Of a stretch of 24,652 nucleotides of DNA, positions 1-6,853 are shown in pieces. How positions within the stretch are numbered: the stretch's first letter is position 1; every line of letters starts with the position of its first letter. The notes beneath the pieces are model-generated. The model did no database searches. It was not told where the DNA came from and saw only the letters and a list, made by a program, of their open reading frames with translations. The translations under genes were made by a program, and so were the position numbers. The DNA comes from VGCC01 sp040381195 (GTDB lineage Bacteria; Actinomycetota; Actinomycetes; S36-B12). Where the stretch lies: the NCBI GenBank assembly GCA_040381195.1, contig JBEIHR010000018.1, forward strand, positions 1 to 24,652, written 5' to 3'.

Positions 1-906
1 CTCCGGAATTCCCAGGGAACATTCGTCGGTCCGGACACGCGGACGGTGCTCGAGGCCGGTGACCGTCTGATCGCAATCGCCGAGGATGACTCGAAGTTCT
101 CCCTGGACTCGAGTCCGCAGGCCTGGATTCCGACCGCCTCCCGCACCTGGGAACCTCTGGCGCGGCCTCGCGAGCGCACACTGCTCATTGGATGGAGCCC
201 CCTTGCACCCTTGATCGCGCAAGAGATCGATGTCCATGTTGCGCCAGAGTCCGAGATTCACCTTCTTGTCGATGTTCCACGCGAGGCGCTCGATGCAGTC
301 GTCACGGCGATGACGTTGGAGAATCAGACTCTGACAATCCATCCCGGGAGCCCCATCAATCGGGCTGACGTCGCCGCCGTGCTCGATAACGGTCCGTACG
401 ACCACATCCTGCTCCTGAGCGAGAAGGAGAGTTTCCATTCCGATGAAGCGGATGCGCGCACGATGTTGGCGCTCCTGCATGTCCGGAACTACCTCAGTGC
501 CCACGGGACCACAGGAAACATCGTCGCCGAGCTCGTCGACCCAAACGACGTTGATCTCACAGCGCCCGCAGAGAACAGCGACTTCATCGTGAGCCAGCGA
601 CTCATCGGACTCCTGCTGGCTCAACTCAGCGAGAGCCCAGACCTGGCTCCGGTCTTCCAGGAGCTCTTCGATTCCACGGGTGCGGTTATCGCGATGCATC
701 CGGTGGAGCGCTACGTCGCACCGGGTTCGACGACATTCCGAACGATCATCGAATCGGCACGGGAATGGGGGGTCACTCCCATCGGAATTCGCTACGCCTC
801 ACAAGGTGGATCCTCGGGGATGGCGAGTGTCATCGCGCTCAACCCGGATAAAGATGCGCCTCTCACCCTTGGTGAGGACGATTCGATCGTCGTGATCTCC
901 GTCTAG
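1..906 (+). CDS. CASTOR/POLLUX-like ion channel, C-terminal regulatory part (5' partial)
   Basis: The reading frame is open from base 1 to the TAG at 904-906, so the start and any membrane segments lie outside the window. The visible 301 residues resemble the cytosolic RCK-type half of CASTOR/POLLUX/DMI1 channels. They begin with the end of a TrkA-C-like lobe (GDRLIAIAEDDSKF), followed by a Rossmann-like start (RTLLIGWSPLAPLIAQE), then DHILLLSEKE and a segment with NSDFIVSQRLIGLLLAQLSE. That order and those phrases match the family. Such proteins gate cation (K+ or Ca2+) flow at membranes, and bacterial members are little studied. An internal GTG at 46 could be mistaken for a start, but coding clearly continues upstream of it. 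The gene converges on the small membrane protein gene at 977-1348. I am fairly sure of the family and unsure of the ion. Confidence 0.72.
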   Translation, partial: LRNSQGTFVGPDTRTVLEAGDRLIAIAEDDSKFSLDSSPQAWIPTASRTWEPLARPRERTLLIGWSPLAPLIAQEIDVHVAPESEIHLLVDVPREALDAVVTAMTLENQTLTIHPGSPINRADVAAVLDNGPYDHILLLSEKESFHSDEADARTMLALLHVRNYLSAHGTTGNIVAELVDPNDVDLTAPAENSDFIVSQRLIGLLLAQLSESPDLAPVFQELFDSTGAVIAMHPVERYVAPGSTTFRTIIESAREWGVTPIGIRYASQGGSSGMASVIALNPDKDAPLTLGEDDSIVVISV

Positions 907-936
907 CCTGACGCATCGGAAGGGTGACGGCAAGGA

Positions 937-972
937 GGTTGCCGGCGTCATGCCGGAGCCGGCGGGACAACC
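937..972. terminator. Candidate bidirectional terminator between convergent genes
   Basis: The 70-base gap between the convergent stops at 906 and 977 holds a nested inverted repeat. GGTTG (937-941) pairs with CAACC (968-972), and CCGGC (942-946) pairs with GCCGG (958-962) across a five-base bulge; an alternative inner hairpin uses 952-956. There is no T-run on either side, so it is only a weak intrinsic terminator. Confidence 0.35.
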
Positions 973-976
973 AGTG

Positions 977-1348
977 CTAGCAGCCCTCCAAGCTGCAGAC
1001 TCCGAACGCAAATAACACCACGTAGATCTGGGAGATGACGGCGCCAGCGGTGACGATGCCGGCAATCACCATCGCCGCCGTGGCGAGACCAGCACGCGGC
1101 GTCGGCGTCAACCTCGATGCTGCACGCGCCCTGGCACCCATGATCACGGCGATGACGGGGACGGCCACAACGAGTAGTCCAAGCACGACCACGACCGCCG
1201 CCGTGAGAGCTTTGACCACGGGTGGATTTGTCGGCTCATAGATGACCATCGCCGCGAACAGGAATGCCGGCATCTCGATCATAAAGAGGACCGGGGAAAC
1301 GATCACGCTCACCAGAGCCACGACAAAGGATGCGACGGGTCGCTTCAC
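977..1348 (-). CDS. Small four-helix membrane protein, function unknown
   Basis: This is a 123-residue hydrophobic protein with about four membrane segments: two near the N-terminus, one around residues 45-70 and one near the C-terminus. A short basic loop (GARARAASR) is followed by RAGLATAAMVIAGI. The layout resembles small DUF4190-type actinobacterial membrane proteins, but I do not recognise a specific family. It ends in a cysteine-containing tail, CSLEGC. The GTG at 1348 is preferred because a GGAGG stands eight bases upstream; the GTG two codons earlier (1354) leaves only two bases to that site. It lies tail to tail with the CASTOR/POLLUX-like gene and head to head with the copper operon across 147 bases. 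Function cannot be inferred from context. Confidence 0.6.
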   Translation of the reverse strand: MKRPVASFVVALVSVIVSPVLFMIEMPAFLFAAMVIYEPTNPPVVKALTAAVVVVLGLLVVAVPVIAVIMGARARAASRLTPTPRAGLATAAMVIAGIVTAGAVISQIYVVLFAFGVCSLEGC

Positions 1349-1483
1349 AACCACCGCCTCCAGACTGTTGTGACGGCCTCAGAGTAATGCTCGGAGGACA
1401 CCCTTACGAGGCCATTTCACCTCGATTCCTGAACCTGTGCCCCCCGTCGCAAAAGCTCCACGACCTTGTCCTCACGCCGAAGT

Positions 1484-1489
1484 TATACT
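1484..1489 (+). promoter_or_regulatory. -10 box (TATACT) of a leaderless transcript
   Basis: TATACT is a near-perfect -10 hexamer. It is followed by six bases and then GTG at 1496, which places the expected transcription start on the start codon. No SD site precedes that GTG. No convincing -35 is visible at 16-18 bases upstream. Confidence 0.6.
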
Positions 1490-1495
1490 TGCGGC

Positions 1496-1981
1496 GTGAC
1501 GCTCCGGGCCATGACTTTCGCGTCGGTAATCGCGATCCTCGGCCTCGCTGGGCACTCCCTCGCCGACGGATCGATGCCCGGCGGCGCGACAATCGCGCTC
1601 GTCTTCGGGGTCTCCCTGGCCTTGAGCGTCCCAGCGGTTTCCAAGCGCAGGTCGGTCCTCTGGGCATTCCTCTACCTTCTCGGCGCCCAGGCCCTCGTGC
1701 ACTTCGTGATGATCTTCGCCCACACAAGTCATCGGTCTTCATCACCCTGGGCGATGATTCTCTTTCATGTGGGCGCAGCTGCTGTCGCCTCGATAGTCCT
1801 GATTCACCTCGATGATGTCTTGGCGCGTTTCGCTGCATGGGGACGCAGAATCCTTGGTGTCTCACTCCCGCCGATCGAGATCCCTCAGCGTTACCGCGCG
1901 AGATGCATTCCATCGCTCCTTGCTCCCCTTCAGTCCGCCGAAACAACCCTCTCCACGCGCGCACCGCCCGTCGGTCTCTGA
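1496..1981 (+). CDS. Small membrane protein leading the copper operon
   Basis: The protein has 161 residues with about four hydrophobic segments (roughly residues 7-25, 30-47, 52-75 and 85-105) and a hydrophilic tail ending in RAPPVGL. Histidines cluster at membrane edges (HFVMIFAHTSH and, further on, LFH), which would suit metal handling. I recall similar small membrane proteins beside CopC/YcnI genes in other actinobacteria but cannot name a family. The start chosen is GTG 1496 because a -10 box lies exactly six bases upstream; the frame is open further upstream, to 1466, without a better signal. The gene is 84 bases upstream of the ycnI-like gene in the same direction, so it probably belongs to the copper cluster, although hairpins lie between them. 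Confidence 0.62.
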   Translation: MTLRAMTFASVIAILGLAGHSLADGSMPGGATIALVFGVSLALSVPAVSKRRSVLWAFLYLLGAQALVHFVMIFAHTSHRSSSPWAMILFHVGAAAVASIVLIHLDDVLARFAAWGRRILGVSLPPIEIPQRYRARCIPSLLAPLQSAETTLSTRAPPVGL

Positions 1982-1995
1982 ATCAGCGAAACACA

Positions 1996-2020
1996 CCGCT
2001 CCCGAGCCCTCGGGCAGCGG
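1996..2020 (+). terminator. Hairpin between the small membrane protein gene and ycnI
   Basis: CCGCT-CCCGA, a GCCC loop, then TCGGG, a one-base bulge and AGCGG form a ten-pair stem starting 15 bases after the upstream stop codon. It is not followed by a T-run (TCTCTCC follows). It could be a weak terminator or attenuator, or an mRNA-end stabiliser inside the operon. Confidence 0.4.
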
Positions 2021-2025
2021 TCTCT

Positions 2026-2042
2026 CCGTCGTATCTCGACGG
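2026..2042 (+). promoter_or_regulatory. 17-bp palindrome in front of ycnI (second hairpin or operator)
   Basis: CCGTCG-TATCT-CGACGG is a perfect six-base inverted repeat with a five-base centre. It lies five bases after the previous hairpin and 23 bases before the ycnI start. It could be an RNA hairpin or a DNA operator for a dimeric regulator. It does not resemble a CsoR site I know. Confidence 0.4.
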
Positions 2043-2065
2043 ATTCCAATTCAGAGAGGACAACA

Positions 2066-2791
2066 ATGCTTCGACTATTCACAGGTGCCGCACTCGCTGG
2101 TGCCACACTCACCGTCGGCCTCGCGGCTCCTGCCAGCGCGCACGTGACAGCGAACCTCAATGGGGCGACAGCCACGTCGGGTGGCTACGGGACCCTGTTC
2201 CTTCGCGTGCCGCACGGCTGTGATGGTGACGCGACGAACTCCGTCACCGTGACGATCCCGGCGGGTATCAACGCGGCCGGCGTGAAGCCACAGCAGAAGG
2301 CCGGCTGGACGATCACAAGATCAGGAAACTCGATTACCTGGTCTGGTGGACATCTTCCGGATGACCAGTTCGATGACTTCGGACTGAATCTTAGGTATCC
2401 GACACTGAACCCGGGAGAGGCCTCCCGCAAAGTGGCCCTTCCCACGGTCCAGGTATGCGATGCGGAAGTGAAGGTAACGCGTTCGGGCTCCGATGTGGTG
2501 GCATCCGCACTTCTCCCGTCGCTCGCGGGCAAGGAAGTCGGAGTGTTTTCCGGGGAGACACGCATCGGATCCACAACGGTGGCAGCCGATGGCGCGACGA
2601 GTTTCACCACGACGTCGGCGAAGGCACCAGCGGGGACACCCATCTCCCTGCATCGCGGCGGTCACACCCTCGCGAACTCCAACAAGGCCATGGAGGCATG
2701 GACTCAGGTGGCCGGTGATGGATCGGACATGAAGATGCCCGCACCAACCGTCACGGTTGTAGCGGCAACATCCTCGGGACACCGGCACTAG
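2066..2791 (+). CDS. ycnI: YcnI-like (DUF1775) secreted copper-binding protein
   Basis: The protein has 241 residues. A signal peptide (hydrophobic residues 3-22) ends APASA, so cleavage leaves His26 as the first mature residue, as in YcnI proteins where the N-terminal histidine binds Cu(II). The core (26 to about 140) carries the family pattern: GWTITRSGNSITWSGG, then LPDDQFDDF and LRYPTLNPGE, which supply aromatic residues near the site. Residues about 150-215 look like a second beta-rich domain, followed by a short tail ending GHRH instead of the membrane anchor seen in some homologues. AGAGGA stands five bases before ATG 2066. The stop overlaps the next gene's GTG by one base, so translation is probably coupled to copC. 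Role: copper binding outside the membrane, perhaps passing it to cuproenzymes. The family is clear; the physiological role is inferred. Confidence 0.85.
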   Translation: MLRLFTGAALAGATLTVGLAAPASAHVTANLNGATATSGGYGTLFLRVPHGCDGDATNSVTVTIPAGINAAGVKPQQKAGWTITRSGNSITWSGGHLPDDQFDDFGLNLRYPTLNPGEASRKVALPTVQVCDAEVKVTRSGSDVVASALLPSLAGKEVGVFSGETRIGSTTVAADGATSFTTTSAKAPAGTPISLHRGGHTLANSNKAMEAWTQVAGDGSDMKMPAPTVTVVAATSSGHRH

Positions 2792-3420
2792 TGCTCCGCC
2801 TCCCGTTAGCAGTGGTGCTGGGTCTACTCCTCGCCGGAGTGGGCCCAGCACCCGCCCACGCCCATGCAGACTTCGTAGCTTCCGCCCCCGCGTCGGGTGC
2901 GACCGTGACACGCTCGCCGGCAGAGATCACGCTGCGGTTCAACGAGCCGGTCTCCGTGCAGGATCTCCGGGTCCTCGACGCTCGGGGCCGCACCGTTGAC
3001 CACACGGTGAGCGTTTCTGGGACGCGCGTGACGGCGCGGCCTGGCACCGCACTCACTCGGGGCCCCTACGCGGTGACGTGGTCGGTCGTGTCGGATGACG
3101 GACATGTGGTCAGCGGCTCCATGAGTTTCCAGGTGGGACGCGGCGGTCGCGAAATCACGCCTCAATCGGTCACCACCATTCCTGGATCCCGCTTCACGTT
3201 GTCCGGTGTGAGCCCCGGTGCCGTCCAACTCTCATCCCCGGACGCCAGGACGGGTGACGTGAAATGGATGCATCCGGCGCTCCTCGGTCCCCTTACCTGG
3301 GCTTTCGACGGGAAGGCCTCATCGGGCGTCCTTCCGTTTACTGGTACCTGGGAGCTCCAGGCCACGGTGCTGAAAGGTGATGCGGTCGTTGTGCATCGCG
3401 GTCAGGTTCGGTTGCCATGA
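2791..3420 (+). CDS. copC: CopC-type periplasmic copper-binding protein with C-terminal extension
   Basis: The 209-residue protein has a signal peptide ending PAHA, so the mature N-terminus is His25 (HADF). The CopC fold follows (about residues 25-115), with ITLRFNEPV and the copper signature SDDGHVVSG, supplying Asp103 and His105. Together with His25 these are the Cu(II) ligands known in CopC. Residues about 120-209 form an extra domain ending in a GTWELQ strand and a short basic stretch, resembling soluble beta domains attached to some CopC/CopD proteins. No membrane anchor is visible. The GTG start overlaps the ycnI stop (TAGTG), and the stop overlaps the next start (ATGA), so this gene is coupled on both sides. 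Confidence 0.85.
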   Translation: MLRLPLAVVLGLLLAGVGPAPAHAHADFVASAPASGATVTRSPAEITLRFNEPVSVQDLRVLDARGRTVDHTVSVSGTRVTARPGTALTRGPYAVTWSVVSDDGHVVSGSMSFQVGRGGREITPQSVTTIPGSRFTLSGVSPGAVQLSSPDARTGDVKWMHPALLGPLTWAFDGKASSGVLPFTGTWELQATVLKGDAVVVHRGQVRLP

Positions 3421-3917
3421 GGTGGCCGGCCGTGGTGGCGATCCTGGTGGCAGTTTTCGGGCTCAGTGTCTTCCCTGCTGCTGCCCACTCCCAACTCGTT
3501 TCCACCCTGCCGGTCGACGGCACTACCGTTGCCACACCGCCTACGGAAGTCCGGTTCACGTTCAACGAGAATCTGATGGACGGACTCACCACACTGGCGA
3601 TCATCGATAGCGCTGGAAATGTCGTCACCTCCATGTCCATCGCTCCGACTGGCACCGAAGTCGCGCTGCCGTGGCCTGCGGACCTGGGACGTGGCACCTG
3701 GCAGGTCTCCTATCGAGTCGTGTCGGCGGACGGGCATCCGGTGAGTGGCGCGATCACGTTCACGGTCGGTGCAGGATCTCCCGTTTCGGCGGAGAGGGCA
3801 CCGTCCGCGACCGAACGCAGCGTCACTCTCTCGTTGGTGGTGGGTGCGATCCTTGTCGTGATCATCGTGGTCCTCGTGATGGTGTGGAGGAGACGTAACG
3901 CACGTGGGGTATACTGA
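3417..3917 (+). CDS. CopC-domain protein with C-terminal membrane anchor
   Basis: This is a 166-residue second CopC. The signal peptide ends PAAA, leaving His24 as the mature N-terminus. The CopC core includes VRFTFNENLMDG and the copper motif SADGHPVSG, with Asp105 and His107. Residues about 137-157 form a single membrane helix followed by WRRRNARG, a positive-inside stop, so the domain should be tethered facing outward. It differs from the upstream CopC in having the anchor and lacking the extra domain, which suggests a soluble/anchored pair. ATG overlaps the previous stop (ATGA). No CopD permease follows, which is unusual because CopC is often paired with or fused to CopD. Confidence 0.85.
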   Translation: MRWPAVVAILVAVFGLSVFPAAAHSQLVSTLPVDGTTVATPPTEVRFTFNENLMDGLTTLAIIDSAGNVVTSMSIAPTGTEVALPWPADLGRGTWQVSYRVVSADGHPVSGAITFTVGAGSPVSAERAPSATERSVTLSLVVGAILVVIIVVLVMVWRRRNARGVY

Positions 3918-3964
3918 TCTCGATCGCGAATCCTCGCAATCAACACATCGCGTACTTTCCCTCA

Positions 3965-3978
3965 GGGCGAGTTCGCCC
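3965..3978. terminator. Short hairpin after the copper operon
   Basis: GGGCG-AGTT-CGCCC lies 48 bases after the last copC stop, in the 110-base gap before the helicase gene. A smaller hairpin, GCGA-ATCC-TCGC, precedes it. There is no T-run, so this is weak evidence for termination. Confidence 0.3.
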
Positions 3979-4016
3979 CCACACTGCAACACACGGTGTG
4001 GTCATGGGAAATCTGG

Positions 4017-4022
4017 TGTAGT
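4017..4022 (+). promoter_or_regulatory. Possible -10 (TGTAGT) of the helicase gene
   Basis: TGTAGT is followed by five bases and then ATG 4028, and no SD site is present. The arrangement suggests a leaderless transcript, but the hexamer is less canonical than at the other sites described here and the spacing is one base shorter. Confidence 0.35.
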
Positions 4023-4027
4023 CACAC

Positions 4028-5353
4028 ATGTCGTTTTCAGAACTCGGTATTGCCGCGCCTTTGGCGCGCGCCCTCGCCCATAGCGGCTTCACGCAATCCT
4101 TCCCGATCCAGTCAGCGACGCTGCCGGATGCGGTCAAGGGCCGTGACGTCCTCGGGCGCGGCCAAACAGGGTCGGGCAAGACCCTGGCATTCAGCCTTGC
4201 CCTCCTCACACGACTCAGTGGTCGGACCGCGAAGCGGCACTTCCCCTTGGCACTTGTGCTCTCCCCCACCCGTGAGCTGGCCATGCAGATCAACGACACC
4301 ATCGCCCCTCTCGCCCGCAAGGTGGGCCTGTCCTCCGTCGTCGTTGCTGGTGGCATGCCGCTCAATCGTCAGGTCCGAGCCCTCGAGCGCGCGGTGCCGA
4401 TCGTGGTCGCGACCCCAGGGCGCCTGATCGACCTCATGCATCGCGGCGCGGTCGACTTGTCCCGCTGCGAAATAGTGGTCCTCGACGAAGCGGATCAGAT
4501 GGCGGACATGGGATTCATGCCGTCTGTGCGCGAGATCCTGGACTCAACCCCGAACACGGGTCAGCGTCTGCTGTTCAGCGCAACCCTGGACCGCGATGTC
4601 GACGCCCTGGTCAAGACCTATCTGCGTAACCCGATCGAGCACAGCGTCGAGACCCCGATCGAAGACCAAGGCCAGATGGATCACCACGTCTTCGTCGTCA
4701 AGTCAGAAGATCGGGATGAGTTGACCTCTCGGATCGCAGCGCGCGAAGGACGCACCATCATGTTCGTGCGCACCCAGCGGGGCGCCGATCGCCTCGCCGA
4801 GAAATTGGCCCGTCGCGGGATCGCTGTCGGATCCCTGCACGGAGGTAAGGCCCAAGGCGCCCGCAATCGTGCACTCGAGGCGTTCAAGTCCGGTGCCACA
4901 CCCGTTCTCGTCGCCACCAACGTCGCCGCACGGGGTATCCATGTGGACGACATCAGCCTGGTGGTGCACGTCGATGCGCCGACAGACCCGAAGGACTACC
5001 TGCATCGCGCCGGGCGCACCGCGCGCGCAGGCGAATCGGGAACGGTCGTCACTCTGGCACGCCCCAATGAACAGCGTGAGATGCGGAGCCTGGCCAAGCG
5101 AGCGAGCGTGAATGCCGAATTCACCACGGTCGATGCGCATGATCCACGCGTGGAACGCATCACAGGAGCCAGGGAGCCCAGCGGTGTCCCGTGGGTGCCT
5201 CCCACCAGCCACGTCCAGGTCAAGAAACCCGCGCGGCCGCATCAGACCGGTGGTGGGGCACGTCGTCGCCCACCACGTCATGGCCGCGCCAAGCCGGCTC
5301 ACGGAGGACCACGGAAGTCAGGCGCCAGCAAAGGCCGGCGGCCCGCGCGCTAG
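4028..5353 (+). CDS. DEAD-box ATP-dependent RNA helicase (RhlE-like)
   Basis: The 441 residues show all core helicase motifs in order: Q-motif (Phe21, Gln28), Walker A GQTGSGKT (45-52), PTREL (80-84), TPGR (129-132), DEAD (153-156), SAT (184-186), then in the second RecA lobe the ARGIHVDD and HRAGRTARAG motifs. The last 65 residues or so are rich in Lys, Arg, Pro and Gly (KKPARPHQTGGG and similar), a basic RNA-binding tail typical of actinobacterial RhlE-type proteins. It unwinds RNA duplexes, probably in ribosome assembly or mRNA turnover in the cytoplasm. There is no SD before the ATG. The stop codon directly abuts the stop of the convergent decarboxylase gene, leaving no intergenic base. 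The exact subfamily name (RhlE, DeaD, CshA) cannot be settled from motifs alone. Confidence 0.93.
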   Translation: MSFSELGIAAPLARALAHSGFTQSFPIQSATLPDAVKGRDVLGRGQTGSGKTLAFSLALLTRLSGRTAKRHFPLALVLSPTRELAMQINDTIAPLARKVGLSSVVVAGGMPLNRQVRALERAVPIVVATPGRLIDLMHRGAVDLSRCEIVVLDEADQMADMGFMPSVREILDSTPNTGQRLLFSATLDRDVDALVKTYLRNPIEHSVETPIEDQGQMDHHVFVVKSEDRDELTSRIAAREGRTIMFVRTQRGADRLAEKLARRGIAVGSLHGGKAQGARNRALEAFKSGATPVLVATNVAARGIHVDDISLVVHVDAPTDPKDYLHRAGRTARAGESGTVVTLARPNEQREMRSLAKRASVNAEFTTVDAHDPRVERITGAREPSGVPWVPPTSHVQVKKPARPHQTGGGARRRPPRHGRAKPAHGGPRKSGASKGRRPAR

Positions 5354-6778
5354 TCACACTCGAGACTCATCGACCACTTCGATGGTGGACGCTGACGGAT
5401 CACTGCAGTAGGCCATGCGCGTTGTCCGTCCCGCGATCTCGATCGCCTCGACCACGGCCTCGGTGACCCGCTCCCCTGGAGCGAGCAGCGGCACGCCAGG
5501 TGGATACGGGCAGAACTGCTCAGTGCTCACCCTGCCGATCGCCTTACGCAGCGGCATGCGGACCCGATGGGCGAAGTAGGCATCACGGGGAGAGAGCACT
5601 ACATCCGGATGGATCTGCCAGGTCGCGGCGGGGGCGGGCGTCCGAGGCGTGGTGCGCTGGGATTCGATGACCGCGATCAGCGCGGTGACCACATCAGCGA
5701 GCTCCTCGGGTTCATCAGCCACCGACACCGTCATGATCACCGTGTCCGCATCGGCAGCCTCGACACCGATGCCCTGTTCCCAGAGATCGGCAGCGATCGC
5801 AGCACCGGTCGTGCCGGTGCGCGGGACCCAGATCGTGAGTTTGAGCGGATCCATGGAGCAGCCCAGGGTGGCGTCATCAAGAACAACCAGTCCCGGAACC
5901 CGGGCGAGTGTGGCCCGGGCATCCGCCGTCGCTTCGATCAGAAGCGACAGGTGGACGCCACGATCACGGAGTAACGCGATGCGAGTCGCATCGATTGAGG
6001 CGAGAAGGGTCGCCGACGGTGATGTCGTGGCCGTCAGGTCGACACCGTGCGACAACGTCGAGGGGAGTACGCGCGTTCCCTTCAGGGACGTGACCGCTGT
6101 TTGCGAGTAGCCCGTGAGCGCCTTATGCACACTCGTGGTCACGACATCTGCCCCGCGTGCGTGCGCCCCGCCTCCGGGCAAGAAGTCCAGGTGGGCACCC
6201 CAGGCCTGATCGACGATGAGTACCGAATTCTGACGATGGCATATCTCGGCGAGCGGAGCGATATCCGTGATCGTCCCCACGTACGCGGGAGAAGTCACGA
6301 ATAGCGCGTAGGCCCCGGCCATGTCGACGTCGGAGGCGTGCACGCCCACCGGCACACCGAACTCAGGATGGATGCGAGGGAGGATCCACCGCGGTGTCGC
6401 ACCCGAGGTGACCAGTCCGGCGTGGGCGCTGCGGTGGGAGGTGCGGTCGATGCTGACCGTGACCCCGGGAGCGACCACGGAGGTGAGAGCGGCAATGTTC
6501 CCCTGGGTCGATCCCCCGACGAGGAAGCGCGCGTGATCCGCGCCGATCGCTTCGGCCCAGAGCCTTTCGGCCTTCTCCAGCACCCGCCCACTGAACACGT
6601 TGTCGTCGGCTCCGCCCTGTAACGGAATGTCGTCTTGCAGAAGAGGTGCAAGAACGTCCTGCGCGAACGACGTCACGCCTTCACGGCCGTAACGCATCTT
6701 GTGGCCGGGGATCTGCATCGAGTGACTCCGGCGGGCACGTGCGGCGTACCACGCATCAACAAGTGGGCTATCGGACAT
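5354..6778 (-). CDS. Orn/Lys/Arg decarboxylase family PLP enzyme
   Basis: The 474-residue fold-type I PLP enzyme matches the short (Bacillus SpeA-like) branch of the Orn/Lys/Arg decarboxylases. It begins with PGHKMRYG. The phosphate-binding GGSTQGN is at 88-94, His115 stacks on PLP, DQAWGAH with Asp190 contacts the pyridine nitrogen, and SVHKALTG carries the Schiff-base Lys219. The small C-terminal domain includes YPPGVPLLAPGE, the family's usual phrase. It should decarboxylate a basic amino acid to agmatine, cadaverine or putrescine for polyamine supply; the substrate cannot be read from sequence. No SD precedes the ATG, and a -10 box sits six bases upstream. It converges with the helicase gene and diverges from the MATE gene across 75 bases. 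Confidence 0.88.
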   Translation of the reverse strand: MSDSPLVDAWYAARARRSHSMQIPGHKMRYGREGVTSFAQDVLAPLLQDDIPLQGGADDNVFSGRVLEKAERLWAEAIGADHARFLVGGSTQGNIAALTSVVAPGVTVSIDRTSHRSAHAGLVTSGATPRWILPRIHPEFGVPVGVHASDVDMAGAYALFVTSPAYVGTITDIAPLAEICHRQNSVLIVDQAWGAHLDFLPGGGAHARGADVVTTSVHKALTGYSQTAVTSLKGTRVLPSTLSHGVDLTATTSPSATLLASIDATRIALLRDRGVHLSLLIEATADARATLARVPGLVVLDDATLGCSMDPLKLTIWVPRTGTTGAAIAADLWEQGIGVEAADADTVIMTVSVADEPEELADVVTALIAVIESQRTTPRTPAPAATWQIHPDVVLSPRDAYFAHRVRMPLRKAIGRVSTEQFCPYPPGVPLLAPGERVTEAVVEAIEIAGRTTRMAYCSDPSASTIEVVDESRV

Positions 6779-6784
6779 GATCCG

Positions 6785-6790
6785 ACGCTA
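6785..6790 (-). promoter_or_regulatory. -10 box (TAGCGT) of the leaderless decarboxylase transcript
   Basis: On the minus strand TAGCGT is followed by CGGATC and then the ATG. The TANNNT pattern and six-base spacing match the other leaderless genes in this window. No -35 consensus is evident. Confidence 0.5.
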
Positions 6791-6853
6791 CCCCCCACGC
6801 TGATTTCCTTGGATATCGTCAGCGCACTGAGGTCTGAGGATCAGGGAGTCACC

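Noticed and set aside
2066..3917. Tandem duplication of copC by recent event
   Set aside because: The two CopC proteins share motifs but differ widely in sequence and architecture (extra domain versus membrane anchor), so the duplication, if any, is ancient.
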